DNA from: an uncultured Collinsella sp.
GTDB taxonomy: Bacteria; Actinomycetota; Coriobacteriia; Coriobacteriales; Coriobacteriaceae
Length of the DNA: 64,000 nt
Assembly: GCA_900544095.1 (NCBI GenBank)
Contig: UQTV01000001.1
Location: 806,001 to 870,000, forward strand
Reading direction: 5' to 3'
This document shows, in pieces, positions 1-8,456 of this stretch. Each line of letters opens with the position of its first letter. Positions within the stretch are counted from its first letter, which is position 1. The notes under the pieces are model-generated. The model did not search any database. It had not been told where the DNA came from and worked only from the letters and a program-made list of their open reading frames with translations. The translations under genes and the position numbers were made by a program.

Positions 1-1287
1 TTCTCTCCCGATCCTGCAAGCGACTTCTACAACAAATATCCGGTCGATATCGACCTGTGCCAGCGTTTTGGCATCAACGGTATCCGTGTCTCCATCGCTT
101 GGAGCCGCATCTTCCCCAACGGCACCGGCGAGATTAACCCCGAGGGCGTCGCCTTCTATCATGAGCTCTTTGCTACCTGCAACAAAGCCGGCGTTATCCC
201 CTATGTCACGCTCGATCACTTCGATACGCCCGAGGTCTTCTACCAGGACGGCGGCGAGGGTTTCCTGACGCGCACGACAATCGACGCCTTTGTCGAGTAC
301 GCCAAGTTCTGCTTTGCCGAGTTCACCGAGGTCAAGCACTGGTTCACGTTTAACGAGATTCCCGCAACCGCCGAGGGCAGCTTTATCGTCGGCAACTGGC
401 CGCACGGCGAGAAGTACCGCCTGGACAAGGCCTTCCAGCTCATGCACAACATGATGGTGGCCCACGCCAAGGCCGTCGTCGCCTTCCACGAGGGCGGTTT
501 TGAGGGCGAGATCGGCATTGTCCAGAACCTGGAGCCCAAGTATCCCCTCGACCCCAACAACGCCGCCGACTGCGAGGCAGCTCGCATGGCCGACGTCATC
601 AACAACCGTTGGGTACTCGACGCCACCTTCCGCGGCCACTATGCAGCCGACACCATGGAGGCTGCGACCAAGCTGGCCCATATCGCCGGCGGCGAGCTCG
701 ACGTCCGCGACGAGGACATCGTCGCGCTGACCGCTGCGCTCCCCTACAACGATTGCCTGGGCGTCAACACCTACAAGTGCCAGTTCCTGCGTGCCGCCGA
801 GGGCGAAAACGACATCAACCACAATGGCACCGGCGACAAGGGCTCCTCGCGCTGGTTCCTCAAGGGCGTGGGCGAGTCATGCGTACGCGAAGGCGTACCC
901 ACCACCGACTGGGATTGGATCATCTATCCCGAGGGCCTCTACGACCTGCTGCTCCGCATTAAGAACGATTACCCCAACTACAAGAAGATCTACATCACCG
1001 AGAACGGCATGGGCTATAAGGACGACTTTGAGAACGGCTTTATCGACGACGCCCCTCGCATCGACTATATGCGCCAGCATCTCGCGTGGATCCTCAAGGC
1101 AATCGACGGCGGCGTGAACGTCGACGGCTACTTTGTGTGGTCGCTGCAGGACCAGTTCTCCTGGACCAACGGCTATAACAAACGTTACGGCCTGTTCTAC
1201 ATCGACTTTGAGACCCAGAAGCGCTATCCCAAGGCCAGCGCGTACTGGTACAAGAACGTCGCGGAGACCAGCCTGCTCATGGCCTAG
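1..1287 (+). CDS. lacG: 6-phospho-beta-galactosidase (GH1), 5' end outside window
   Basis: The frame is open from base 1 to the TAG at 1285-1287, giving 428 residues of a protein that is usually about 470, so only the N-terminus is missing. It is a glycoside hydrolase family 1 enzyme that cleaves lactose-6-phosphate to glucose and galactose-6-phosphate in the cytoplasm. The acid/base Glu lies in FTFNEI (near 350) and the nucleophile Glu in YITENG (near 1000). Long stretches such as RTDWDWIIYPEGLYD-type and NGYNKRYGLFYIDF match the LacG subfamily as I know it rather than 6-phospho-beta-glucosidases. lacC, galM and lacR elsewhere in the window supply companion steps and control. Confidence 0.9.
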   Translation, partial: FSPDPASDFYNKYPVDIDLCQRFGINGIRVSIAWSRIFPNGTGEINPEGVAFYHELFATCNKAGVIPYVTLDHFDTPEVFYQDGGEGFLTRTTIDAFVEYAKFCFAEFTEVKHWFTFNEIPATAEGSFIVGNWPHGEKYRLDKAFQLMHNMMVAHAKAVVAFHEGGFEGEIGIVQNLEPKYPLDPNNAADCEAARMADVINNRWVLDATFRGHYAADTMEAATKLAHIAGGELDVRDEDIVALTAALPYNDCLGVNTYKCQFLRAAEGENDINHNGTGDKGSSRWFLKGVGESCVREGVPTTDWDWIIYPEGLYDLLLRIKNDYPNYKKIYITENGMGYKDDFENGFIDDAPRIDYMRQHLAWILKAIDGGVNVDGYFVWSLQDQFSWTNGYNKRYGLFYIDFETQKRYPKASAYWYKNVAETSLLMA

Positions 1288-1309
1288 TTTCCGCCGCATA
1301 CTCCCTGTC

Positions 1310-1357
1310 GGCCGCATACGAATCCCAAACCGGTTCGCATGCGGCCTTTTTGTTTTG
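1310..1357 (+). terminator. Rho-independent terminator after lacG
   Basis: A 13-bp stem (1310-1322 with 1334-1346, one mismatch) is followed by TTTTTGTTTT. It lies 22 bases after the lacG stop. Confidence 0.85.
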
Positions 1358-1375
1358 GCTCGGCCCGAGCAGACC

Positions 1376-1600
1376 GTTTGTCTCGATCTGTAACATCTAG
1401 CAGGGGTTTTCGGTCCTACCTGTTACAGATCGAGACAAACGAGCGGCCCGAACTTGAAGATCTCGATCTGTAACACGTAACCGAGTATTCTGGCCCTACC
1501 TGTTACAGATCGAGACAAACGGGTAGCCCGAAGCAGAATATCTCGATCTGTAACATCTAACCCGGTTTTCTACTCCCAACTATTACAGATTGAGATAATT
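1376..1600. repeat. Three tandem 80-bp units, each a long palindrome
   Basis: The left arm core TCTCGATCTGTAACA starts at 1381, 1461 and 1541, and the right arm starts at 1421, 1501 and 1581. The period is therefore exactly 80 bp, made of about 60 bp of hairpin and a 20-bp linker. Unit 1 has perfect 20-bp arms (1376-1395 and 1421-1440); unit 3 has decayed. A fourth unit lies at 15126-15187. In both places the palindrome sits just upstream of the same toxin-antitoxin module. It fills the gap between lacG and the antitoxin gene. Confidence 0.9.
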
Positions 1601-1630
1601 CGACGACGCCGACGTTTTAATAAACCGTGG

Positions 1631-1636
1631 TACAAT
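1631..1636 (+). promoter_or_regulatory. Probable -10 box and operator of the antitoxin operon
   Basis: TACAAT lies 27 bases before the antitoxin start, inside the near-palindrome GGTACAATTGTGTCC. Such a dyad over the promoter is what autorepression by antitoxin would use (inference). The second module has the identical sequence at 15220-15225. Confidence 0.5.
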
Positions 1637-1662
1637 TGTGTCCCAACGCAAAGGAGGTACCC

Positions 1663-1929
1663 ATGTCAGCTTGTGTGCCCGTCCGAGATATGAAGGACAC
1701 TGCTGCATTCACCACGCTTGTTGAGTCTGAGCGCGACGTCACCGTAACTAAGAACGGCTACGAGGCCATGCACTGCATCAGCAGCGACCAGTATCGCCTC
1801 ATGCAAGAAGAAATCGCCAAGGCAAAACTGCTGTCTCGCATGATGATGGCAGAAGACGAAATATCGCAAGGCGACTACAGCGACTACGAATCCTTCGCGG
1901 CTTCGATACGAGACAAATATGACCTATAA
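1663..1929 (+). CDS. Phd/YefM-type antitoxin, copy 1
   Basis: An 88-residue protein beginning MSACVPVRDMKDTAAF. The ATG at 1663 follows a strong AAAGGAGG, so an upstream GTG at 1627 is rejected. The first 55 residues (VPVRDMKD, then DVTVTKNGYEAM) have the Phd/YefM fold pattern: N-terminal DNA binding and a C-terminal acidic tail that would wrap the toxin. The gene overlaps the toxin gene by 11 bases, which implies translational coupling. It probably represses its own promoter with the toxin. It is identical to the copy at 15252. Confidence 0.85.
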   Translation: MSACVPVRDMKDTAAFTTLVESERDVTVTKNGYEAMHCISSDQYRLMQEEIAKAKLLSRMMMAEDEISQGDYSDYESFAASIRDKYDL

Positions 1930-2224
1930 CGTCGTAATCCTCAAAAGCGCGCGATATGAGTACGAGAGTATTGTCGGATACCTTGCTCAAATCCTCAAGA
2001 ATCCGCGTGCAGCAGGCAATTTTGTCGCTGAGTTTGAATATCAGCTTGACCTGCTTCGCGAGCAGCCGCTTTTACGTCCCCTCTCGCACATGCAAGAGCT
2101 GGCGGCACGCAATTACCGATCGTTTCCCGTCAACAACTACGTGTGCCTTTACAAGTTTGAGCACGAAACAATCTATATCGCCCACGTCTTTCACCAGTCA
2201 CAGGACTACGCCCGCCTGGTCTAG
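1919..2224 (+). CDS. RelE/ParE-family toxin, copy 1
   Basis: A 101-residue protein of the RelE/ParE superfamily (MTYNVVILKSARYEYESI, then a helical middle with LREQPLLRPLSH and the terminal strand IYIAHVFHQSQDYARL). The family contains mRNA interferases and gyrase poisons, and the sequence alone does not settle which. The start overlaps the antitoxin end. Compared with copy 2 there is one residue change, Val to Ile in HVFHQS. Confidence 0.85.
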   Translation: MTYNVVILKSARYEYESIVGYLAQILKNPRAAGNFVAEFEYQLDLLREQPLLRPLSHMQELAARNYRSFPVNNYVCLYKFEHETIYIAHVFHQSQDYARLV

Positions 2225-2237
2225 CCCGCAGCGCTCG

Positions 2238-2301
2238 CTAGCAGATGACCTGCGTATGTTCCTCGATGGCGGCGCGGTCCTCGTCGGCAATATCCGACTC
2301 A
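2238..2301 (-). pseudogene. Fragment of lacR 3' end (remnant 1)
   Basis: On the minus strand this reads SDIADEDRAAIEEHTQVIC followed by TAG. It matches the last 19 or so codons of the intact lacR-type gene at 15921-16685 (AAENRAAIEEHTQVIC). No longer reading frame precedes it. It directly follows the first toxin gene, as intact lacR follows the second. Confidence 0.8.
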
Positions 2302-2382
2302 GCTTGTACTCATATATCATAATAAAGCCCAAACGAAACACGGTCCTGCGGTTCAATGAGCCGCAGGACCGCATGCCGTTGA

Positions 2383-3753
2383 TCAGATAAAGATCGTCAT
2401 ATACAGAGGTAGATATATCCTATGCCCTTCAGCCCTGAGCTGTTTTGGGTGAAGAACTATCTCTTCTCCGACTCGTCGTTGGAAACGCCTGCCGAAATCG
2501 TCAAGCGAGATTGTTGAATACGATTTGGAAGATTTAACTTCAACAGGAGTGACCCGCGGTTTTCCAGCCGCATCTTCAAAGCCGCGCGAAACAAGAAAAT
2601 CAATTTCACGCGTTCTGGGACGACTTCCCTCCGTTTTGGAAGGCTCCCGCCAGCTGTAATAAAAAAGCGAATGCCCCAAACTCTTAAGCTGCTGTGCCAC
2701 GATGTTCTCGATCAGCATTCCTTTATTAATTGAAATTCTTCCAAATTGAATGTCTCTATGGACATCCATAAGGTCCGGACCATCATCAAACGCCAAGCTC
2801 ACGAGCAATCCCGTGTCCGCCATATAGCATTTAAGCGAAGACGCGTCCTCGTGCAAGCGGTAACCCACGCTCGGATCGCTGCATAAATAGCAGCGGTTAA
2901 TTAGTCGCGCATCCTCAAGCCAAATTAACGCCGACTCATATGTCTCAAAACGGGACCCCTTCTCCAAGCTGTCAAATTTGAATCGTTTATTTGCCGCAGA
3001 TAATTGACCTGGAATGTCGTCATAAACCGCCCGCGCACGCCTAGCGTCCGAGCCTCCAAACTTGGCAATGTCCTCCCTGTACAGTGCGATAATCTGCCGT
3101 TTTACCCTGTCGCATCCTCTAAAATCATTCTCTGACACAAAGGAGTCGACCGACTGAGGCATACCGCCGACAAGCATATACTCATCAAACAATCTCATAC
3201 ACGTCGCATGAACACCGTCCGGAAGCGCGGTCCGAGATTCGCGCGCTTTACGAATCTCTTCTGCATAAAGATCTTTTCCGGTCGCCCAAAGAAACTCCTC
3301 AAAATCGAGGGGCTCGAGAGGAATTCTTTCTTCCTCTGACGGAATGACAATGCTTTCGACATTCTTTTTGATGGAGACAAGAGAGCCCGTCTCGATGTAA
3401 TCAAATCTGCCGTCTTCTACAAGATGCTTTATGTATTCGCGCGCGATGGGAAACCGCTGCACTTCATCAAAAATGACTAGTGACTCCCTCGGCACGAGGG
3501 CCTTGCCATACTGCAGCTGAAGCATGCGTAAAAAAAGATCGACATCTTCACGATGGCTCAGAAATATATCGAGTGTGGCTTTGCTGGCAGCCGAAAAGTC
3601 AATGTACAGATAATCCTTGTATTCATTTTGCGCGAAGCACTTGACGAGTGTCGTTTTGCCAACGCGTCTTGCACCCTCAATAAGCACCGCGGTACGCCCT
3701 TGCGAGCGTTCTTTCCACTCCTGCAGACGCTCATATGCCTTCCGTTTAAACAT
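2383..3753 (-). CDS. AAA+ ATPase with DUF4143-type C-terminus
   Basis: 456 residues. Walker A is GARRVGKTT near residue 28 and Walker B is LVIFDEVQ near residue 95. A winged-helix/DUF4143-like middle follows, and the C-terminal part carries REIDFLV and PVEVKSSK, the D...E.K pattern of a restriction-endonuclease-like fold. The start has GAGGTGAGC before the ATG. This ATPase family is widespread and mostly of unknown role, often strain-variable. GC is lower than in its neighbours and the gene sits between two lacR remnants, so it was probably acquired. Three 34-bp-spaced repeats lie upstream. Confidence 0.8.
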   Translation of the reverse strand: MFKRKAYERLQEWKERSQGRTAVLIEGARRVGKTTLVKCFAQNEYKDYLYIDFSAASKATLDIFLSHREDVDLFLRMLQLQYGKALVPRESLVIFDEVQRFPIAREYIKHLVEDGRFDYIETGSLVSIKKNVESIVIPSEEERIPLEPLDFEEFLWATGKDLYAEEIRKARESRTALPDGVHATCMRLFDEYMLVGGMPQSVDSFVSENDFRGCDRVKRQIIALYREDIAKFGGSDARRARAVYDDIPGQLSAANKRFKFDSLEKGSRFETYESALIWLEDARLINRCYLCSDPSVGYRLHEDASSLKCYMADTGLLVSLAFDDGPDLMDVHRDIQFGRISINKGMLIENIVAQQLKSLGHSLFYYSWREPSKTEGSRPRTREIDFLVSRGFEDAAGKPRVTPVEVKSSKSYSTISLDDFGRRFQRRVGEEIVLHPKQLRAEGHRIYLPLYMTIFI

Positions 3754-3785
3754 AAGCTCACCTCAGCATAAATTACCTGCTAGTT

Positions 3786-3869
3786 TACAAAAATACCGAC
3801 CCTTATATATATCGAATAATACAAAAATACCGACCATTACAATGGTCAGAATACACAATAATACCGAGC
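3786..3869. promoter_or_regulatory. Three direct repeats at 34-bp spacing upstream of the ATPase gene
   Basis: TACAAAAATACCGACC occurs at 3786-3801 and again at 3820-3835. A diverged copy, CACAATAATACCGAGC, lies at 3854-3869. The spacing is exactly 34 bp each time, with unrelated 18-bp AT-rich spacers. The array begins 33 bases before the ATPase start codon, where an operator or promoter should be. Confidence 0.65.
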
Positions 3870-4026
3870 TTTATGTATAACAGATGCTATGCCGCACCGT
3901 GAAACAGCTGCAACTCGTCGCAAAGGGAAACCTATATCTGCGTGCGTACCTATTTGAAAGACAGAAAATGTTGACGTAACAATCCCCCGTGACGGCAGGG
4001 GGCAGAAGCATCTCTCGCGACGCCAG

Positions 4027-4184
4027 CTAGCAAATAACCTGCGTATGCTCCTCGATGGCGGCGCGATCCTAATCGTCAATATCCGGCTCGCACACCACGG
4101 CGTCCAAATTGTCCAAGCGGCAGAACGTGTAGAAGTCTCGCTTGCCGATTTTGCTGGAGTCGGCGATAAGATAGCGCGAACTAT
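4027..4184 (-). pseudogene. Fragment of lacR 3' end (remnant 2)
   Basis: The minus strand encodes SSRYLIADSSKIGKRD, then FYTFCRLDNLDAVVCEP, matching the intact regulator at 15921-16685. A premature TAG then interrupts, and RAAIEEHTQVIC continues in the same frame. The DNA downstream of the stop (about 3990-4026) also resembles that beyond intact lacR, so a longer block was copied before decay. Confidence 0.85.
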
Positions 4185-4219
4185 CAGGAACCTCGGCGGA
4201 CGTGCCACTCAAACTCACA

Positions 4220-4256
4220 ATAAAATGCCCCTCCCCGATTGCTCGGAGAAGGGCAT
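4220..4256 (-). terminator. Terminator after ptsH
   Basis: On the minus strand, a 14-bp stem with mismatches (4225-4238 with 4243-4256) and a 4-base loop is followed by TTTATT. It lies 67 bases past the HPr stop. Confidence 0.65.
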
Positions 4257-4323
4257 CTGCATTGGCGTTCTTGCCAAAATCGACGGCGCGCAAGAACGCG
4301 CACCCGTCCGCATCAAGAGTACG

Positions 4324-4596
4324 CTACTCGCCGAAACCGCCCTCAATAAGAGCGACCAACGTGTCAACGGCGGCAACCTCGTCGTCGCCCTCGGCACGCA
4401 ACTCGACCTCATCGTTCTGGGTAATACCAGAGGTCATGATGGCAATCATGGACTTAGCGTCCTTGAAGTCACCATCCTTGGAGGCGTTGCGAACCTCAAT
4501 CTTCGAGGCAAACTTAGCAGCCTCGGTCGCCAGCGTCGCTGCAGGGCGAGCGTGCAGACCAGTGGGGTTAACGACCATAACGTTCTTGCTATACAT
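4324..4596 (-). CDS. ptsH: Phosphocarrier protein HPr
   Basis: A 90-residue HPr. The phosphorylated His15 lies in NPTGLHARPAA, and the regulatory serine site (Ser49 here, the counterpart of Ser46) lies in DAKSMIAIM. It carries phosphate from enzyme I to the sugar-specific EIIA proteins, including the two PTS systems in this window. GAAGGAG precedes the ATG. The gene stands alone with its own terminator. No ptsI is in the window. Confidence 0.95.
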   Translation of the reverse strand: MYSKNVMVVNPTGLHARPAATLATEAAKFASKIEVRNASKDGDFKDAKSMIAIMTSGITQNDEVELRAEGDDEVAAVDTLVALIEGGFGE

Positions 4597-4734
4597 TTCT
4601 AACTCCTTCGTCGTGGACCGACCAATTCATTTAGCCCAACGCGCGCGCTAGGCAAGGTAGAAGCATGCCGGACATTACGCATACATACAACAAGTAGGCC
4701 GCGGACAACGTCGCCGCGGCAAATTCACAGGTGA

Positions 4735-5421
4735 CTAGTCCTGATACAGCGGATGCCCCTCAGTGGGAACCACGCGCGTGCCAGCCAGGCAATCGTGAAC
4801 GCACCGGCGCGCGGGGACGATCAGGAACATGAGCAGAGACACCGCTGTAATAATCATGCCCGCGATTTCCCAGTAATAATTCACGTCAACGTGGGTGACA
4901 AGCACCATTGTCTCGCGAATATATCGGGACACCACATACCCGCTGCCTTCAAGCAAAAAGCCAACGATAACCTGACGCCAAATCAAGCGTCCGACGGAAG
5001 GCAAGCCGCCATCAAGCGTTGCGACACGAACATGCGCGATGCGCTTGCCCGGCGTTTGCCCCGGCCACGCCAGCAACGGAATCAGCACAAAGTATGCGAT
5101 AGCGGCGAGCACGCACGATAGTCCGACCACGATACCGACGCTCCAGGGATACCCCATTGCCTCAAACACGTACAAGTCGGGGAGCATCGCGTTCTTGTGG
5201 GTCAGCGCAAGATAAGCCAACACGGCCGGCAAGCCAGAGACAATACCACCCAAAATCCAGTCGATAACGTACGCGTACAAACGCGACAGCGGGGGCGCCG
5301 GCAGAATCGAGGATGCATTAGCCTTCGATTCCTTGTGAATCTTGCTCACAGTGCTCGCCGCAGGAGAAGGCATCTGCTCCGCGGTCGCCGCACGCGGCCG
5401 TTCCTTGCGCTTTTTAGCCAT
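4735..5421 (-). CDS. RDD-family membrane protein
   Basis: 228 residues: a cytoplasmic N-terminus of about 45 residues, then membrane segments near 50-75, 92-120, 150-172 and 185-205. RDD hallmarks are RLYAYVIDWILGG, PGQTPGKRIAHVRV and VHDCLAGTRVV. The family is found widely in bacterial inner membranes, and its transport role is poorly defined. The start lies 4 bases after the M24 peptidase stop, with GAGGTAGC as ribosome site, so the two are co-transcribed. Confidence 0.85.
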   Translation of the reverse strand: MAKKRKERPRAATAEQMPSPAASTVSKIHKESKANASSILPAPPLSRLYAYVIDWILGGIVSGLPAVLAYLALTHKNAMLPDLYVFEAMGYPWSVGIVVGLSCVLAAIAYFVLIPLLAWPGQTPGKRIAHVRVATLDGGLPSVGRLIWRQVIVGFLLEGSGYVVSRYIRETMVLVTHVDVNYYWEIAGMIITAVSLLMFLIVPARRCVHDCLAGTRVVPTEGHPLYQD

Positions 5422-5424
5422 GCG

Positions 5425-6498
5425 CTACCTCACATCCAGAATGCGCAGCTGCTTATCAGTATGGTTAAGCGGGCATGCAACGCCGTCTTTCAACAAGACA
5501 TCGTCTTCAATGCGCACGCCTCCGACTCCAGGAATATATACGCCCGGCTCGCAGGACATGATCATTCCGTTGTCGAGCACAATCTCACCAGAGGGGTTTA
5601 GCAGCGGCAAGTCGCCACCCATGCCGATACCATGACCAAGACCATGGGTGAAATACTCACCGTAACCCGCTTCGTTGATTACACGACGTGCGGCCGCATC
5701 CACGTCGCGCGCCGCCACACCGCAACGAATGGTATCGATGCCTGCAAGATGAGCATTCAAAACGGTCTCGTACACATGAGCCATCCGGTCGGTCGGGGCG
5801 CCCAGGAAGCACACGCGCGTCATATCTGACTGATAACCGTTGATCTGCACACCGAAGTCAATCAGGATCGGCTCATGTGCTTGGACCCGACGGTCGGTAG
5901 GACGGCCATGAGGCATGGCGCTGCGCTCGCCGGTGGCAACGATGGTATCGAACGACATTGCCTCGGCACCGGCGGCAATCGAGTAATAGTGCACGAGTGC
6001 GGAGATTTCAAATTCAGTCATATCCACGTGCAACTGCTCGATCACCTTGGCGTACACGTCATCGGCAACATCGACCGCATGCTGGACCGCAGCAATCTCA
6101 GCCTCGTCCTTGCGCAGGCGCATCAGCGCCATCTCGCTGCCCAGCAGCGTGGTGCCAAAGCCCAAGCCCTCCAAGTTGCGATACTCCGAGATTGAGATTT
6201 CGGACTCCTCGATGCCCACCGTGGCACAGCCGCACTCCTTGAGTGCACGCTCGAGCTCGACCAAATAGCTCTTCCCCTGTTCGTGAACACGGAACTCCAG
6301 ATCGAACTCGCGACCCTGGGCCTCGTTCACATAGCGGCCGTCCATGATGAGAAAACCGCGGTCACGCGTGATGAGCACCTTGCAACCGCTACCGGTCAAC
6401 GTGCCCAGGTAGCGCTTCATGGTTTTACTCTTGATCAGCAATGCGTCGAGCTCGTGCTCGTCCAAGAAGGTACGGATATTATCCACATGTGCATTCAT
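5425..6498 (-). CDS. M24-family Xaa-Pro aminopeptidase
   Basis: 357 residues. An N-terminal creatinase-type domain (about 1-125) is followed by a pita-bread metallopeptidase domain. The metal-ligand motifs are IDFGVQINGYQSDMTRV, HGLGHGIGM, CEPGVYIPG and VRIEDDV. It would remove N-terminal residues ahead of proline in the cytoplasm (M24B, PepP/PepQ type). It lies downstream of the lactose/cellobiose-type PTS on the same strand, about 104 bases away, and may belong to that peptide and sugar regulon. Confidence 0.85.
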   Translation of the reverse strand: MNAHVDNIRTFLDEHELDALLIKSKTMKRYLGTLTGSGCKVLITRDRGFLIMDGRYVNEAQGREFDLEFRVHEQGKSYLVELERALKECGCATVGIEESEISISEYRNLEGLGFGTTLLGSEMALMRLRKDEAEIAAVQHAVDVADDVYAKVIEQLHVDMTEFEISALVHYYSIAAGAEAMSFDTIVATGERSAMPHGRPTDRRVQAHEPILIDFGVQINGYQSDMTRVCFLGAPTDRMAHVYETVLNAHLAGIDTIRCGVAARDVDAAARRVINEAGYGEYFTHGLGHGIGMGGDLPLLNPSGEIVLDNGMIMSCEPGVYIPGVGGVRIEDDVLLKDGVACPLNHTDKQLRILDVR

Positions 6499-6602
6499 CG
6501 AACGTAGCGCCTTTCAAAGGAGCCCGACAATGAAGTCTCCCCCATCGCCGGGCTTTCATACTTTCAAAATCAGCAGGTGCAGGCGCCTGCTATTCCACTT
6601 GA

Positions 6603-7961
6603 TTAGAAGTCGAGGTCAAGATCCTCGAGCAGAGCCTCGTCCTCAGCAGAGATCTCGGAATGTTTCTCGGCAGCCATACGAGCCTCTTCAGCCAATGCAC
6701 GCTTCTCGGCAACCCTGCAGAAGGGGTAGTACACGATCAGTGCGAGGACCAGCTGAACCACGTTGGCCGCAATCGAGGTCCAAGACATGTTGGTCAGGAA
6801 GCCTTCCAGGAACACACCGACGTAAGGAGGCGTGAAGGTGGAGCAGGGTACCCAGCCCCAGCTCATGAACCAGAACGGGATGGAGGACAGGATGCCGCCG
6901 AAGATAACGAACGGGATAAAGAAAATCGGATTCAGAACAATCGGAGCACCGAACAGAATCGGCTCGTTTACGCCGAACAGCGACGGGATAAAAGCGATGC
7001 GGCCGATCTCACGCTGGACCTTGGACTTGGAGAACATGAACCAGATAACAACGCCCATGGTTACACCCAGGCCGGTGAAACCGCCAAATGCGGACATGGG
7101 GCCAGGGGTGAAGATGTGGGTAGCGACACCACCGGCCTGAACCGCAGCGATGTTCTCAGCCAGGAACTGCGTGGAAATCGGCTGAACAATCGGCGACAGA
7201 ACGGAGGGGTGAATGCCGAAGAAGAAGATGAAGCAGCGCAGGATGTGGTAGAAGGTAACCGCGAGCGGGCTGTCCATCGAACCGACGAGCGGGGCCAGGA
7301 TGATCGAGAAGATCTCGTTGGGCATGATGCCGAAAACGCCCTGACACAGAACACGGATACCCAAGAACAGGCCGATGACGATAGCGGTGACCGGGATGAT
7401 CTCGAAGGAGCTCGAGATGAAGTCGGGCACGGTATCAGGCATCTTGATGGTGAAGTGACGCTTCTTGCACCAACGGTACACCTCGACTGCGAGCAGCGAA
7501 GCGACCATGGCAACAAACAGACCCTTGGAACCCATGCCACGCAGCGCGATGCCGCCGGCCTCGTCCATTTCCATGCCGAGCAACAGGAAGGCAACGAGGG
7601 CCATGGACATGGAGCCGGGAGCGTCCAGCTCATAGGACTTGGCCAGGTGGTAGGCGGTAACGACGGAAACGAAGACCGACATCAGGCCCATGGAAACGTT
7701 ATAGGCCAAATCGAAGTACTGGGTGTTGTTCAGAATCCAAACGGAGATGGGGTTGGTCTCGCCAATCATGTTGGGAATGGCGGCCGGGATCAGGCAGAAC
7801 GAACCAATCAGCAGCAGCGGGGTCATGGCGATCATGGCCTTCTTAACTGCGGACAGGTGACGTTGCTTGTCCATCTTCTCGGCAACAGGGCCAAGATAGG
7901 TGTTCAGCAGGTTTTCGAATTTATCAAAGGCGCTCTGCTTTTTCTCTACAGCTTCCGACAT
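6603..7961 (-). CDS. PTS lactose/cellobiose-family EIIC permease
   Basis: A multispanning permease of 452 residues. The start is taken at 7961 (MSEAVEKKQ) because GGAGG has proper spacing there, whereas it abuts an ATG at 7970. The motifs GIHPSVLSPI and FGVNEPILFGAPIVLNP are typical of the sugar-binding EIIC core of the Lac (cellobiose/diacetylchitobiose) family. It imports and phosphorylates a beta-glucoside-type or chito-oligosaccharide-type sugar with the adjacent EIIB and EIIA. The exact substrate cannot be read from sequence. The C-terminus is acidic (EDEALLEDLDLDF). Confidence 0.9.
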   Translation of the reverse strand: MSEAVEKKQSAFDKFENLLNTYLGPVAEKMDKQRHLSAVKKAMIAMTPLLLIGSFCLIPAAIPNMIGETNPISVWILNNTQYFDLAYNVSMGLMSVFVSVVTAYHLAKSYELDAPGSMSMALVAFLLLGMEMDEAGGIALRGMGSKGLFVAMVASLLAVEVYRWCKKRHFTIKMPDTVPDFISSSFEIIPVTAIVIGLFLGIRVLCQGVFGIMPNEIFSIILAPLVGSMDSPLAVTFYHILRCFIFFFGIHPSVLSPIVQPISTQFLAENIAAVQAGGVATHIFTPGPMSAFGGFTGLGVTMGVVIWFMFSKSKVQREIGRIAFIPSLFGVNEPILFGAPIVLNPIFFIPFVIFGGILSSIPFWFMSWGWVPCSTFTPPYVGVFLEGFLTNMSWTSIAANVVQLVLALIVYYPFCRVAEKRALAEEARMAAEKHSEISAEDEALLEDLDLDF

Positions 7962-8000
7962 ACGTCGCATCCTCCACTTCAGGAAATATCAAACAGGGGC

Positions 8001-8363
8001 TTACTGGTTTGCCTCGGCGGCCTCGCGGGCCATGTCAGCCTTCTTCTTGGCGATGAGCAGCTGCTTAAACACGGTAGCACCGTCCATCTTGCCGTAGGTC
8101 TCCTGATCGACGATCACGTATGGAATGTGACGAGGCTCAATCAGGGGCTTGATGGACTCGAGCTTATGGGCGATCTGAGGACCCATAATCAACGCGTCCA
8201 TGTGGTCGACCTCCTGGTCCAGCAGGTCGGCAGCGATGGCCTTGAGCTCAAAGTCATCGTCGTTGAGCTTCTGGCTGTTGTGGATCGTCTGCTTGATGCG
8301 ATCCATCAGCATGGTGGTGGAGAAACCACCGGCACAGCACAAAACGATGTTCATCTTTGCCAT
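8001..8363 (-). CDS. PTS lactose/cellobiose-family EIIB
   Basis: 120 residues. The phosphocysteine loop is IVLCCAGGFSTTML (Cys9 or Cys10), the low-molecular-weight phosphatase-like P-loop of this family. AAAGGG precedes the ATG. It lies between EIIA and EIIC in one operon and passes phosphate from EIIA to the sugar. The C-terminus (about residue 100 on) is a charged helix rich in Lys and Ala. Confidence 0.9.
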   Translation of the reverse strand: MAKMNIVLCCAGGFSTTMLMDRIKQTIHNSQKLNDDDFELKAIAADLLDQEVDHMDALIMGPQIAHKLESIKPLIEPRHIPYVIVDQETYGKMDGATVFKQLLIAKKKADMAREAAEANQ

Positions 8364-8456
8364 TGTTTATCCCTTTCTAACGGCAATTGAAGACTGTTGG
8401 AGAAGGAACGGGCCGCAGCGCTCGTAGCGCGCATCGCTCCTTCGCAGACGTGTTTC

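Larger units (their letters stand above)
1626..2230 (+). repeat. 605-bp near-identical duplication, copy 1
   Basis: Bases 1626-2230 match 15215-15819. I see only two differences, both near the toxin 3' end (CACGTC/CACATC and CACCAG/CATCAG). The block holds promoter, antitoxin and toxin. Sequence on either side differs, although both copies are preceded by the same palindrome family and followed by lacR 3'-end sequence. Confidence 0.9.

Noticed and set aside
1627..1662. GTG start for the antitoxin 12 codons upstream
   Set aside because: It would place the Shine-Dalgarno inside the gene and start at the -10 box.
3786..3869. Short CRISPR-like array (repeat 16, spacer 18)
   Set aside because: Repeats and spacers are far too short, there is no cas gene, and the array abuts a promoter; operators are more likely.
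6660..8390. 576-codon plus-strand frame opposite the EIIC and EIIB genes
   Set aside because: It is a shadow of codon bias; its composition is rich in His, Asp and Gly with no domain, and the opposite genes are certain.
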